From positions 909,001 through 973,000 of the forward strand of contig NW_024881561.1 in assembly GCF_019059575.1 (NCBI RefSeq): a stretch of 64,000 nt of DNA. Direction: 5' to 3'. The translations under genes were made by a program, and so were the position numbers. Each line of letters begins with the position of its first letter. The stretch's first letter is position 1. The notes under the pieces are model-generated. The model was not told the DNA's origin. It did no database searches and saw only the letters and a list, made by a program, of their open reading frames with translations. Source of the stretch: Amphibalanus amphitrite (lineage: Eukaryota; Arthropoda; Thecostraca; Balanomorpha; Balanidae). Positions 1-10,378 of this stretch are shown in pieces.

Positions 1-1063
1 TTAGTCATTCTGATTTAAATGGGTTCGTTCGTTGAAAAATCGCTTAAAACTTGGTCTGAACTTTGTTGTGGTGCCTACAGAGTAAAAAGAATCAGCTTTA
101 TGACAGTAATGTGGCCTGGCGAAGGAGGTAATTTTGGCTGTGACGTCACATATTTGAAAGTTTGTGTTTGGAATATGGGAAGCCTAAGATGTTTAATGAA
201 AAATAAATGCCAGAACCGTGTTCCTGGTCATCCAATCTATAAAGTCGGGCACAATTTAACTGGTTTTAACAACATTTTAGAAGGTGGGATAGTCCCTTTA
301 ACGGCCGGCCGGCCCCATGAAGGAGAAGCTCTTGGTGAAGCTTTGTGATCGCCTCATAGCCGCCTCGGATGTCATCTTTCTTGGCAGATCCATCCGTTCA
401 GATGGTACGGTGCAGTCTGGATAAAGGACGAAGTCCAACGCCGCTAACCCCGCGACCGCCACCCCACAACGTGGCCGCAGACCGAACGGGCGTGAGGGCC
501 GTAAGGGCCATCCCGCCATCCGGTAGGTGGCTGAGCAGCCGGGCGCAGCGGCGCCTGGGCGGCGGCCGCGCTGAGATGAAGTCCCAAACCGCCATGTCGC
601 CATCACCGCCATCACCATTGCTGCAGCTGTTCCCAACCGCCTCAATCGCCGCCGTTTTGCCAGCAGTCGCGCCGCGGAATGGCAGAAGCTCCAGAGTAGC
701 CTCCAGCGCCCCCTCTCCGCACGTGTGCAGGTGCACTGCGGCCGCCGGGTCCGACGTCCAGGCAGAACATGATATTTCCATGCTGCTCCGACGGTGGGCT
801 GGTCTTGTTTGGGCGTTCCTCCACTGTGACGTCGGTCACGCCTGCCCCGGCCAGGGCGCAGAGGCCGACGTGTCACCATCCGGTTGCAGTCCTCAGTCGG
901 GTCGCAACGTGTACCTCTTCCGCAGCGTGGAGCGCGCTCCCGCTGGGCAGCGATACAGCCAAAAGTAGCATAGCATGCGGGCGGCCAGCGCTGCGCCGGA
1001 CAGCGGACCCATGCCGGGGGTTTGCCGGTCTCGGCCACTAGCGGGGTCGTCGGGGCCGAGGCT
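1..1063. other. Unassigned leader and GC-rich block
   Basis: The first 300 bases are ordinary mixed-composition DNA with one full CRE palindrome (TGACGTCA, 141-148). From about 300 to 1060 the sequence is strongly GC-rich and long frames are open on both strands. The longest is a 264-residue minus-strand frame at 298-1092. It is Arg-, Ala- and Pro-rich and shows no domain I recognise. Frames open in several registers at once are what GC-rich DNA gives by chance, so I do not call a gene. A CpG island or decayed exon remains possible. Confidence 0.4.
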
Positions 1064-1280
1064 GTACAGTCTGTCTTAAAAGTACCGCGCAAAGTGACGG
1101 TGGATCCATCAAGCCTGACCGATGAAGGACTGCCAAATTTGAGTCACCGAAGCAATGGACATCCTCGTCCATTCCCCAGCTCCATTGGTTCGGTGACTTT
1201 CAAATTATAGCAGGCCCTTCCTCGGTCAGGCTTGATGGATCCACCGTCACTTTGCGCGGTACTTTTAAGACAGACTGTAC
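1064..1280. repeat. 217-bp inverted repeat (long hairpin)
   Basis: The outer 59 bases (from GTACAGTCTGTCTT at 1064) are repeated in perfect inverted form and end at 1280. Pairing continues less perfectly inward through a CACCGAA/GGTGAC segment to a short loop near 1165. The two arms together make a hairpin of about 100 paired bases. It could be a foldback element remnant or a source of double-stranded RNA. No target-site duplication is clear beyond the terminal GTAC. The flanks are GC-rich and show no gene. Confidence 0.85.
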
Positions 1281-3432
1281 ATACAGCTGGTGACCGCGTG
1301 AGCTGCCAATCGAAGCTCACGGCTTATAAGCTCGACGCGGGCATCACACGCCGTCCCGATGGGAGCTCCACGACGCCGCCGCGAACTCCAGCGCGACTCG
1401 CAGCGCGAAGACCAGTACGGACGGCCGGGGCAAACGGCGTGCGGGAGTCGCAGGCGACGTTCTGCGGACAGCGATAGGCGCTATCACAAGTGTATTCGCG
1501 GCCATTGGGGCGACGTAAGAAAAGAAGAAACCAACTGGCCCCAAGAACTTTAAATTATCAGTTAGCATGCACCTTTTCCTTGATGTGTGGAGAATTTACC
1601 ATTACTTGTTACAGAAAATTGCATTTAAAATCTTCCATTTATGCTTTTTTCATCGTTTGCGAAATATGTTCTTTTACTAAGCTAGAAACACTAATTAGAA
1701 ATAGTTCCCGCATCATCAAGAACAATAGGGAAGGCTTGAAGTGAATAAAATAATTCAAACGGTTTTGTAATCTATGTGAAGGCACTTCTAAAATTGCCTG
1801 TAGAAATATTGAAGGCAAAAGTTCAACTTTTTCACAAGAAGGATGCCTATAAACCTATTTAACTTGTGACAACTCAGCCGGTATTTCGTCGCCTACAGCC
1901 CAGCTTTCCCTAGTGACCGATAGAGGCGCTGCTATCGATGTCCGCCCGTGCCACCTAACGGAAAGGGTTGGGCATAAGCTGGTCGGCAGGACACTCTTGA
2001 GCCGAGCCTTTGATGTAATTACAGATGATCCAGAAGCATGCACAAAAATTCATGACACACTATTCTCATTTATGTATTTGCTACATATGATATGATATAC
2101 CAGCTCATGATCAGTGACGCATTCTGGGCAATATGTTCTAAAGTGAAGTAACTGAAGTTGCAGCTTAAAAGCTTAAAAAACAGCTTAAAAGAACACACAC
2201 ACACATTCGATAGCTTATGAGAATAACATGCCTTGTGTGCTTAATGCAGGAAAATATTTTTTCACTTTTTTAGAAACAGCAAAAGAGTTGTCAACAAGCC
2301 ATGTCAACTATCTAAACAATTTTTATGGAAACTGCTCTAGCTAACTTAAAGTTCCACAACGTTTCCGGAGCACCGTACCCAAACTCAGTTCATGTTACAA
2401 GAAAAAACAGTAATAATGCCTCCTAATTTTGAATGAAATATAGGTAGGTATGAGTAATTTGATTTGGAAAGCAACAAATTTCCGCACATCATTTTAGCAA
2501 AATTAGTCTATTTTCTTCAGCCATCAGGTTACACAAAACTATAGTAAACTTGAACTTTATGATCTAGTTTACACAAAACCAAAGCCCCGATTTTAACAAA
2601 TGTAGATAAAATTTAAACAATTTTAAAAAATGTATCGTGGAGAAAATGAAAAGTGTAGATTTGTAACCGAAGGTTTGTTGTCAATAGTTAAAACACTATT
2701 CTTTAGAATTGTGTTTTTCTATTGAAAAACAAATCTGAGTTCCCTGACAATTTGGCAAAAGTAAAGCCGGGATATTTCAATTTCACGGATTAGGCACTTA
2801 AAGAAATATCTTCACCTTTCTTTGAGCCACCAGCCTTCACCCAAGTTTTACACGAATGTAGTGAAGCAGACAATGTGGCAACTCAAAATTGTGATGGTTT
2901 GAGATAATTATGACGGTAAAAGAAAAAGCAACACAAGGTTCCTTACCCTCGTTTTTTCACATGGGTTCAGATGAGGCTTCAACTGTTGCCGACCTGAGGA
3001 GCTATAGGGACTTGAGCTTTCCAAAACTCAATTTCTAAGGGCACTGAGCAGTGTTTGGCTTTCACACGAATGCGATAGTAAGTTATATGAAGTTGACAAA
3101 GCAAGCAAAGCAAAGCATGATGCCCCGCGCGTCCGCCCGCGACCACGCCCCGCGTCCGACTCCCGACCGCCGCGTGACCCGAGGCGCCCGGCGGTCACGT
3201 GACCTACCGGCCGGGACTGCAAACGGCCTTCACCACCGTTCTTGTATGACGTCATATCCTACTGAGGTGCTGATTGGTCGGAATTAGATACCTGAAGGTA
3301 ATTATCTGCCGTAGTTATTTTTGTTTCATTGTTTTGCGTGTTTTCTTATATGAAATGTAATTAAAAAATTTGTCATATTTTAATCACCATTAAAACATAA
3401 CTGAATAGGTATAAAAGAGAACTCGATATATA
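1281..3432. other. Unassigned, mostly AT-rich DNA
   Basis: A GC-rich shoulder reaches about 1480, then AT-rich sequence with short simple repeats (a CA run near 2197-2206). A small CpG-rich patch at about 3118-3235 contains the 12-base palindrome GGTCACGTGACC (3193-3204), which holds an E-box, and a full CRE at 3247-3254. No credible coding region or transposon terminus was seen here. Confidence 0.5.
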
Positions 3433-4353
3433 GGGTGAATAGGTCAAAAACGCCCCCCTTAAGCGCGAAACCTTCTGACACTCAACCCAACACAGATTAC
3501 TTAAACCTTTGGGCACCATCATGTAGCTCATTCTTTTTACTACGTTTTGAGACCAAGAAAAGACACCTGCGTGTGGTATTTAACCCCCCAAAAAGGTTTT
3601 CGCATACCCTTGCAAAAGGGCGTTTTGCCCCATACCCTGGGTAATACGCCCACACCCATGTGCAAAGCGCCCCCACCCCATCTATCAACAGAAAATGATG
3701 AACATGGCAGAACTTGACGTCATTCTGACGTCATTTGTGGTCAACCTATCATAGCCTTTGGAATAAAATTTTGTTGCAATGTGTAAAATGGATGCCCGGA
3801 GGAGTCCTGAAAGTTTGGTGACGATATCTGCAGTCGTTTAGGATATATCAGCAAAAAAGGACAGGGAGCGGCCTTTTCGGCCCCGACCTACAGGGCGCTA
3901 CCCTGCACTCTCACCACCGTGCAAAACGCCCTCCTTTCAGAAAACTGGGGGCGTCTTGCCCCATGCATCGAGTAGGCGTCTTGCCCCATCCACTCCATTT
4001 TCGGTCAACAAAATATTGACAAAAAACGCGCCACTAAAGCCGCAGCATAATATATTCAACAGAATGACAATAAAACGCAGTTTTGAGTGATGTGCACAAT
4101 AGCAAGGTTTGTGATATAAAGAGGGCATCAAAATATTAGGAATCTTCTGTAAAAACAACAAAAACAACACCCAAAACCAACATCAGCACCTACCCACGCT
4201 GCTCCTCAAGACTCAGAACCGGAAATAGAGACCTACGTAAACAAGCAGCTGACTGTTCTGAAAGACAGGATAAAACACTTATCCGTCGATAAGAAATACG
4301 ATTTTTTTAGGGGAGGCGTTTAACCCAGGGGTGCGTTTTCCCCACAGTTACCC
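3433..4353. mobile_element. TA-flanked non-autonomous DNA element
   Basis: The left terminus GGGTGAATAGGTC leads into AAAAACGCCCC. The right terminus, read on the minus strand, is GGGTAACTGTGGGG leading into AAAACGCACCCC. Both sides are flanked by TA (3431-3432 and 4354-4355). Inside, the words GGCGTCTTGCCCC and GGGCGTTTTGCCCC recur several times and echo the termini. Two full CREs lie at 3715-3722 and 3726-3733. No transposase frame is visible. A TA duplication suits a Tc1/mariner-type element, but the superfamily is not proven. Confidence 0.6.
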
Positions 4354-5693
4354 TACTTTCCTTGTTTTTAAGAATTCCGGAATTAGATACCCGAGGGAGC
4401 AAAGAGGGAGCAAGTTGCCACGCTGATTTAATACCTCATAGTCGAAAGGTGGGCTACTAGAACCAAAAATTGCTGTGTTTGTAAATAAATAAGTGATTTG
4501 AGGGCAAAAAATGCCCGGATTTAAACTTCTAAAATTATTTTGAACATAAAATATTTCAGTTTGAGGGATGTTAAGGCCTCTAAGGGTAGGTACTTTTTAG
4601 GTATCAAATAAGTTCCTCTGCGAAAGTTCCGTCGTGAAAACGGCCAAAGCGTACGTTTGAAAGAATTTCGGTCATTTTTCATCTTGGAGCAATATTGGGG
4701 TCACTGGAGGTCATCAAAGGTCAAATTTTGCCAAATGTCGTTATATTTTTCAGAAAACATGCATTTAGGTATCTCAGGAACTATGATAGCTAGAAAAACG
4801 CATGGAAAAGCAATCGATAGCTTATGAACTCTTCTTTCGATAAGGTTATAATCAAAATTGACCTCAGGTCAACGGTTTAGCCTACAGAGGGCAAAAACTC
4901 CAAAAATAGCTGTTTTTACGAAAAGTGTTTTTGACAATAACTTTTGACTAGAAAAAGTCACGACATTTCTATTGCCAGAATCGTGTTCCTCTCGCCGAGA
5001 CGCGTCGAATGAACTATAATTTGACCTTGAAAGGTCAACTTGAAAATTTGACCTCAGGTCAAGGTCATGACCTGACCGGAAAAGGTCATGTTGCATATCA
5101 GTCGATGCGTCTCGGCAAGACAAACACAATTAGACCATCCCCAGCGTTCTATCTGTTTCCAATCTCGAGTTATTGGCAAAAAACTGTTTGTAGCCTCAAA
5201 TGACCTCGGATGACCTTTCTAGAGGCTATCAGCAAAAAAGACACCTTGGTCGTCACGGGCTGTCCAAATTATTGTGATTCTGAAATATTTGGACTGTTTC
5301 TATGCGTACACACGGATCTAGAGGCATTTTCATTTTTCTCCATTGACTTCCTAATGGTAAGGTCACGCCACTGACCTGACCTTAGGTCACGGATATAAAA
5401 AATCCGAGATATACAAATTGTAGGCGCTCATAACATCATGCAATCCACCAAGTTTAAAACCTTTCTGACAAACACTGCAGGCTGGGCATGATTGCGAACT
5501 TTTTTAGGCCTGGTCAGTTAACTTCACCTGGTGACCTGACCTGACATGACCTGGGGTCAAATATTCACACATTGTCCAAAATTGATGTACAAAAAGCTAT
5601 GCCAAACGGCGCGGCGCTACGCGCCGCGGTTTTTTATTTATACGCAAAAAACGCGACAGGATGGTAACATATGCGCCCCCACTGGGGCGAAGG
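4354..5693. repeat. Decayed AGGTCA-rich repeat DNA
   Basis: This stretch has many GACCT/AGGTC motifs and phrases shared with the TTAA elements elsewhere, for example the line around GAGATATACAA near 5410 and a CGCTACGCGCCG hairpin near 5610. It ends at TTAA (5694-5697) with the reverse-complement terminus CCTTCGCCCC. The same terminus type occurs at about 56155-56163, so this looks like the right end of another TTAA-inserting family. I could not find the left end. Confidence 0.45.
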
Positions 5694-5697
5694 TTAA

Positions 5698-6835
5698 CCC
5701 GCGCGGGGCTGAGGTCTCCAGCCGAACGCGCGGGGCTGGGGGGGGGGGAGTAAATTTACCCCCCCCCCCCTGTTATCTCCCGAACTAATGGTCCGATTTG
5801 AAAAATTCAAACGCCAATCGAAAAATCTCATCACGAACAACTAAAAACATGTACTTGATTTAAAGTTTGAGGTCAAGGTCAAGGTCAGGTCAAGGGTACA
5901 AATTGCAAGTTTCTACAATCTACAGTATCGGCCTTGCACCGTAGTTGCCGAAGAATGGAGTCATGGACTGAGACTGATTGCCCAAAACGTGTTCTTAGGC
6001 TACCAAGACAATATTCGTTGCATACAATATCATTCAGAGGTCAAGGTCAAGGTCAGGTCAGGTCAGGTCAGGTCACCAAAAACAAAATATAGAAAAGGGC
6101 ATGTGCGACACATGTTTTATGGGTCATTATATTCATAGAATTCAATAGGCACACTCAATAAGTGATATGGACCACCTCTGAATGAATTTCAGGTCGAGGT
6201 CAGGTCAAGGTCAGGTCAAGTGAGGTCAAATTTTGAAGTTGGTTGTTAAGGCCTAAAAGGTGTCTATCTGATGCAGTTTTTCACGGCGAATCGAATGGTG
6301 CTATTTTTGTTTCCGTACGAGGTCTAGAACTTCCGAAAAAATCATTTTTCAAAAAATTTATGTGTTGTGACGTCATAAAATTTTAAATAACTCCCACATT
6401 TTTGAACCGATTCTTCTAAAAATTGGTATGTAGGTGCACATGGACCACTTCTCTGACATATATTCCGGTTTTTTAAGAAAAAAAAATTGGGCCAAAATCA
6501 AAAATTTTCAAAAAACCGAGACAGCCATTTGATAGACAAAGTAGAATCACGTAGGTATAACCTTTTTTGTTACGTCTTGATTCCCTCAAAAATGAAGATG
6601 TTAGCGGCGTTTGAAATTTTGCCGTTTTTTAGGCGAAAATGGCGAACATGACGTCACTAAAACGTAATTTTCCCAACAAATTTCCGAAGGATTTCGCTCA
6701 AATTTTCAGGTAACGTGTCAAATTGATGTAAAAAAAAGGTACTGAATGTTTGGTGGCGCTATGCGCCGCCGTTTTGAGATATTGCAAAAATTCGCGAGGG
6801 GGGTAAAATTTACCCCCCCCCCAGCCCCGCGCGGG
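5698..6835. mobile_element. TTAA-flanked element, CCCGCGCGGGGC terminus (copy 1)
   Basis: Termini CCCGCGCGGGGCTG and its reverse complement are flanked by TTAA at 5694-5697 and 6836-6839. The interior has poly-G/poly-C patches beside the termini, an AGGTC pentamer run near 6032-6075, and full CREs at 6368-6375 and 6649-6656. A second copy lies at 19299-20463 in the opposite orientation and is close to identical in long blocks. No coding capacity was seen. TTAA targeting and a CCC start suit a piggyBac-like MITE, by family knowledge only. Confidence 0.8.
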
Positions 6836-6839
6836 TTAA

Positions 6840-7844
6840 CTGCCCACCTCCGGCGTTGGGTGGCGTGGAGTGGGTCATACGGTGCAAGCGGTGCAGGTGT
6901 GATCGAGTATGAGGACTGACTGGTCCCGGAGATAAAAAGCTGAGAAATGTAGACACTGCCTGGACAGTTAGTAATGGTGCGTACTGCGTAGACATTGTTA
7001 TTTGTTTTTTGTTTTGTTGGGTTAGGCCCTTTCGGTCGACAAGACCATTGCAGAGCCGGAAGGATGATAGGAATTAGGGGGAGACATTGGTCTGGGCAGG
7101 CACCCTAGTGAGTCGCCGGGGCTGAGCCCGTCCAGAGGACAGGCCACCCAGCCCCAAGGCACTCACTGCACCCGGCTACGGGGTGCGCTCCCTCGGGAGC
7201 AGCGGTGCCGCTCCAAGGGAGCAGCCCGCATGAGATAAAGTTGCCTGTCCAGCCCGGAGGGGGTTGCGGCGTGGAGGAGAAGGATTTCAGTATCCTGAGG
7301 ATAGAAGCACGGATAGGTGATGACACATTGTTATTGTGTTTGTACAATGTGGGCCGGACCGCTGTGGTCCATGTGGTCCCATGAGGCAGCGCTGCGGTTC
7401 TGCGGTGGTCTGTCCGCCACTGACCGCTATCTGCCGAGGGGCCACTTGCTGTCCCCCCTCCCCCCCCCCCAGTTCCGGTGGACTGGGGCTGACCGGATGC
7501 GCCTCCGTTTGCTTTCTTTCGGCGCACGATATACGCCGGCGGCGCGTCCGGTGGCGGCGATTCGCGGCACCCGGTACCCGGCGCCGGCCTCGGCCGTTCC
7601 ACGAACCGCCACCGACGAAAGCGGCGCGTGGAGGTGCCGCTCCGTGACCCCGCACGGCCCACGGGGGGACGGATACGCCGGCTCTGTCCCGTCCTAACGG
7701 TGGCCAAACATAGAATGGACCGTGACTGATACATATTGATGAAATCAGTGCTCAGGTTCAGAGGACACGCCATATTTTCGCTGTCTTGTCGGTGCAGGAA
7801 CATTGGACGTTCCCCGGGGTGCGTCTTGCACCACCAAGGCACAC
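6840..7844. other. jun upstream flank, CpG-rich, no gene called
   Basis: The region becomes GC-rich from about 7080. A 245-residue minus-strand frame (7105-7842) is open here, as are overlapping frames on the plus strand. None shows a recognisable domain, and composition explains them. The segment lies directly upstream of the jun core promoter, so distal regulatory sequence is the more likely content. A C-rich tract lies at about 7451-7470. Confidence 0.5.
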
Positions 7845-7850
7845 CATGTG

Positions 7851-7858
7851 TGACGTCA
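7851..7858. promoter_or_regulatory. Full CRE palindrome upstream of jun (distal)
   Basis: TGACGTCA within TGTGACGTCACA. This is a consensus site for CREB/ATF and Jun-ATF dimers. It sits about 160 bases upstream of the predicted jun start site and exactly 40 bases from a second identical site. Confidence 0.75.
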
Positions 7859-7890
7859 CATGCCCGTTAGCCAGCCGTTCGCGCGGCTGG

Positions 7891-7898
7891 TGACGTCA
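7891..7898. promoter_or_regulatory. Full CRE palindrome upstream of jun (proximal)
   Basis: TGACGTCA, 20 bases upstream of the CCAAT box. Together with 7851-7858 it forms a pair spaced 40 bases apart, roughly four helical turns. Autoregulation by Jun/ATF dimers is the obvious inference. Confidence 0.75.
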
Positions 7899-7917
7899 CG
7901 GATCGCCTCACCGCCGA

Positions 7918-7983
7918 CCAATGGCAGCGCCGAACGATGACGAATCCGGCTATTTTTGGTCGGATTACATCACTTGTATAAAG
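7918..7983 (+). promoter_or_regulatory. jun core promoter: CCAAT, TRE-like, MEF2-like, TATA
   Basis: In order: CCAAT (7918-7922), 15 bases, TGACGAAT (7938-7945), 4 bases, CTATTTTTGG (7950-7959), TTACATCA (7965-7972), TATAAAG (7977-7983). From memory, human c-JUN has CCAAT at -91 to -87, TGACATCA at -71 to -64 and CTATTTTTAG at -59 to -50, which are the same gaps of 15 and 4. CTATTTTTGG is one base from MEF2 and from a CArG box. Transposing the human numbering puts +1 near 8009. That agrees with the TATA box and with the TCAGA initiator-like word at 8008-8012. Confidence 0.85.
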
Positions 7984-8003
7984 CGCGCCAAGCGGCGGCC
8001 GGG

Positions 8004-8010
8004 TGAGTCA
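8004..8010. promoter_or_regulatory. AP-1 site (TRE) at the predicted jun start site
   Basis: TGAGTCA is the consensus AP-1 element and overlaps the predicted transcription start. With the two CREs, TGACGAAT and TTACATCA it makes five bZIP-type sites within 160 bases, which suggests positive or negative autoregulation. Other initiator-like words, TCAGTG at 8051 and TCAGTC at 8099, are alternative starts. Confidence 0.65.
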
Positions 8011-8194
8011 GAGGGGTATAGTGGCGCGCGGAGGACGGCGGTTGGAGCGCTCAGTGAACGTGGGAGGTGTGTATACCAGACACCGACGGAGCCAGCAGTC
8101 AGTCGCGCTCCGGACCGAGCCGAGGGGGGACGTGCGCAGCAGCAGCTGCTTCTCAAACAACGCCACGAGCGTGCCGCGGCCGGCTCGCCCTGCG
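8010..8194 (+). other. Predicted jun 5' UTR
   Basis: About 185 GC-rich bases between the predicted start site and the ATG. There is no upstream ATG. The jun frame stays open without a stop back to about 8003, so a non-AUG N-terminal extension of up to about 64 residues cannot be excluded. Homology to Jun begins only at the METSLYG start, so I take this as leader. Confidence 0.6.
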
Positions 8195-9007
8195 ATGGAA
8201 ACCTCGCTGTATGGGGACCAGGACTACTCGGTCTACCACCCGCCCCAGATGGACGTGCAGCAGCTGAAGAAGCGCATGACGCTCGACCTGGCGGACGCGC
8301 GGCCCGGGAAGCGCCAGCGCACCGACCCGCTGCTCACCTCGCCCGACGTCAACATGCTGAAGCTGGCCTCGCCCGAGCTGGAGCGGTTCATCACGCAGCA
8401 CGGCCTGGCCACTACGCCGACTCCGGGGAACGCGGCGCTGAGCAGCGTGTTCACCAGCATCGCGCGCCCGCCCACCGAGGAGCAGGAGAACTACGCACGC
8501 GGCTTCGTGGACGCGCTGCACCACCTGAAGCAGCAGGAGCAGCTGGACGCCGGACAGTACGGCGCCGACGCCTCGCCCGTCTACACCACGCTCGAGTCGA
8601 GCCACGGGGCGGCGGCGGCGGCGGCGGTGAGCACGGCGCCGTGCTCGCTGCCCGGCCAGTACTACGGTCTGCCGGCCGGCGTGCAAATCAAGGAGGAGCC
8701 GCAGACGGTGCCTTCCGTGTCGTCGCACGCCTCCAGCAGCCCGCAGCCGCCCAGCCCCGTCGACATGGCCGAGCAGGAGCGCATCAAACTCGAGCGCAAG
8801 AGGCTGCGCAACCGGATAGCCGCCACCAAGTGCCGCAAGAGGAAGTTGGAGCGGATCGCGCGACTCGAGGAGCGCGTGCGTCAGATCAAGAGTGAGAACA
8901 GCGAGCTGGCGGCGGTGGCCGGCCGGCTGCGCGAGCAGGTGATGGCGCTGAAGAAGGAGGTGCAGCAGCACACGCAGAACGGCTGCCAGATCCTGCAGCC
9001 GCACTGA
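8195..9007 (+). CDS. jun: Transcription factor Jun (AP-1 subunit), intronless
   Basis: A 270-residue nuclear bZIP factor that dimerises with Fos/ATF partners and binds TRE/CRE sites downstream of JNK. Visible features: a delta-type JNK docking segment ([11 protein letters not shown], 24-34); JNK sites S49 in LLTSPD and S59 in KLASPEL, plus the TTPTP cluster at 73-77; a poly-Ala run near 139-144; KEEPQTVP at 166-173, which includes the lysine that is a SUMO site in c-Jun; and Ser-Pro motifs at 182 and 187. The basic region is 200-217, with the redox cysteine at C213. The zipper heptads are L224, I231, L238, L245, L252 and H259, so Ile replaces the second leucine. The ATG at 8195 is the first ATG after the predicted start site and has G at -3 and +4. 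It is slightly shorter than vertebrate c-Jun (about 330 residues), mainly in the middle. Confidence 0.97.
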   Translation: METSLYGDQDYSVYHPPQMDVQQLKKRMTLDLADARPGKRQRTDPLLTSPDVNMLKLASPELERFITQHGLATTPTPGNAALSSVFTSIARPPTEEQENYARGFVDALHHLKQQEQLDAGQYGADASPVYTTLESSHGAAAAAAVSTAPCSLPGQYYGLPAGVQIKEEPQTVPSVSSHASSSPQPPSPVDMAEQERIKLERKRLRNRIAATKCRKRKLERIARLEERVRQIKSENSELAAVAGRLREQVMALKKEVQQHTQNGCQILQPH

Positions 9008-10292
9008 CGTCGCCGCCGTCGCGGACGGAGAGGGCGCCGCCTGCCTCGCCTGTGATAGGCTGCGAGTGATTGCCGCGCTGTGATCGGCTCGTCCCGCACC
9101 AGCCAGCCGTGCCTCCTCTAAGGACGACAGAGACCGCGAACCGCTAGTCATGTGTGCTGCGTGCCAGAGCTGTGCGTGCGCCTGTGCGATCATCATTCCA
9201 TGCTTGCGTGGCCGGCCGTGCCTCTGTGAATGTCGCCGCCTCATCGAGAAGCTGTTGTCGTTGGGGACGGAACGTGTCCCGTCCGAGCCACTCGTCGGTG
9301 TCCGCCCCACCGTGCCTGGCTGGCAACAGCGGCTGGCCGACCGACGATGGTTCCTGGAACCCGCGAGTCGGTCGGCCGGCGGCCAACTTCGCCACTGGCC
9401 CGGGCCAGCGAGCGGGCAACCGGCCGACTCTAGTCTTTGTTTTGTGACGACTGGACGGAGCTCGCGGGGATGTCACCAAAGCAGCGACTGGCCGCTGGAT
9501 GATCGTACAACGCAATGATGCCTTAGCTATTGATCTAAGAGAGTGAATTTTGGTGCGTTCATGTTTGCTTGTTTACCGTCGTATGTAAGTTAAAGTTTTA
9601 TGATTTTGTCCGGCCGGCGCCACGTTCGGGCGCTATCGTCGAGTGTTTTGTTTGAACCGTGATATTGATGTGCCCGAGTTTTGGGGGCGACATATGCTTC
9701 CACGGTTTTGTATGTCTTTTGATGAACATGTACGATATACAAAAAGTTATAAATGACGACGTCGTTTACTGGAATCTGATGGGGAGGAAGACGAATGAGA
9801 AACACGTCGACAACAAGAACAAAATGATGGGTTGTTTTTGACATGCCGGAGAGGGAGACATTGCATCAGCAAACCGTTCCACCCATTCGGTTTAGTGTTT
9901 TGCCGTCTGATCGAAGGCAGTAGGACACAAATAACTACACAAAGATACACAATACACAATACACATACAATTGAAGACGTTATGCTTCGTGAAAACTCGG
10001 CCCATATTCGGGGTAGTTGTGACTTTTGACAGCATATAGATGATTTTAAGACGAATGCTGCACGGTGCCCGGCGTGATATTGACGGGAGGGACGCTGGCA
10101 GCTCGGCCCTGTTCGCCGCCACAAGACTCGCCCGAGCCGCACGGTCCGATACAATATCGAAGGCAGGTCGCAGAGTGACCAGCGTCAGTCAGCTTAGCTG
10201 CTTCAGGTGGTAGAGTAAATGCGGCTGCCATATGACTTAGACTCTGTAGACTAACACTCAGCCATACATAGGTAGGACAGAGGTGTAATAAA
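9008..10292 (+). other. Probable jun 3' UTR with poly(A) signal
   Basis: No second gene is seen after the jun stop. The first 500 bases are GC-rich and carry chance open frames on both strands; later sequence is mixed. AATAAA occurs at 10287-10292 and would give a 3' UTR of about 1.3 kb, similar to the length I recall for mammalian JUN. I noticed no cluster of AUUUA pentamers. Earlier poly(A) sites are possible. Confidence 0.5.
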
Positions 10293-10378
10293 TGAACTAG
10301 GGCTTGCTCCACTAGAAATCGTTCAGGTCGGAGCTTTCGAATTGTATTTAAAAAAAACTTCGTCGGCAAGTCTTAATC

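Noticed and set aside
298-1092. 264-residue minus-strand frame
   Set aside because: Frames are open in several registers on both strands. The product is Arg/Ala/Pro-rich with no motif and runs into the hairpin at 1064.
7105-7842. 245-residue minus-strand frame upstream of jun
   Set aside because: No recognisable domain; overlapping frames on the other strand; composition and position fit upstream regulatory DNA.
7921-8895. 324-residue plus-strand frame overlapping jun in another register
   Set aside because: Low-complexity Arg/Ala/Gly product from GC-rich DNA. It starts inside the promoter sites and runs out of frame with Jun.
8153-9310. 385-residue minus-strand open frame across jun
   Set aside because: It is the antisense shadow of the GC-rich jun coding region and has no domain of its own; jun homology on the plus strand is unambiguous.
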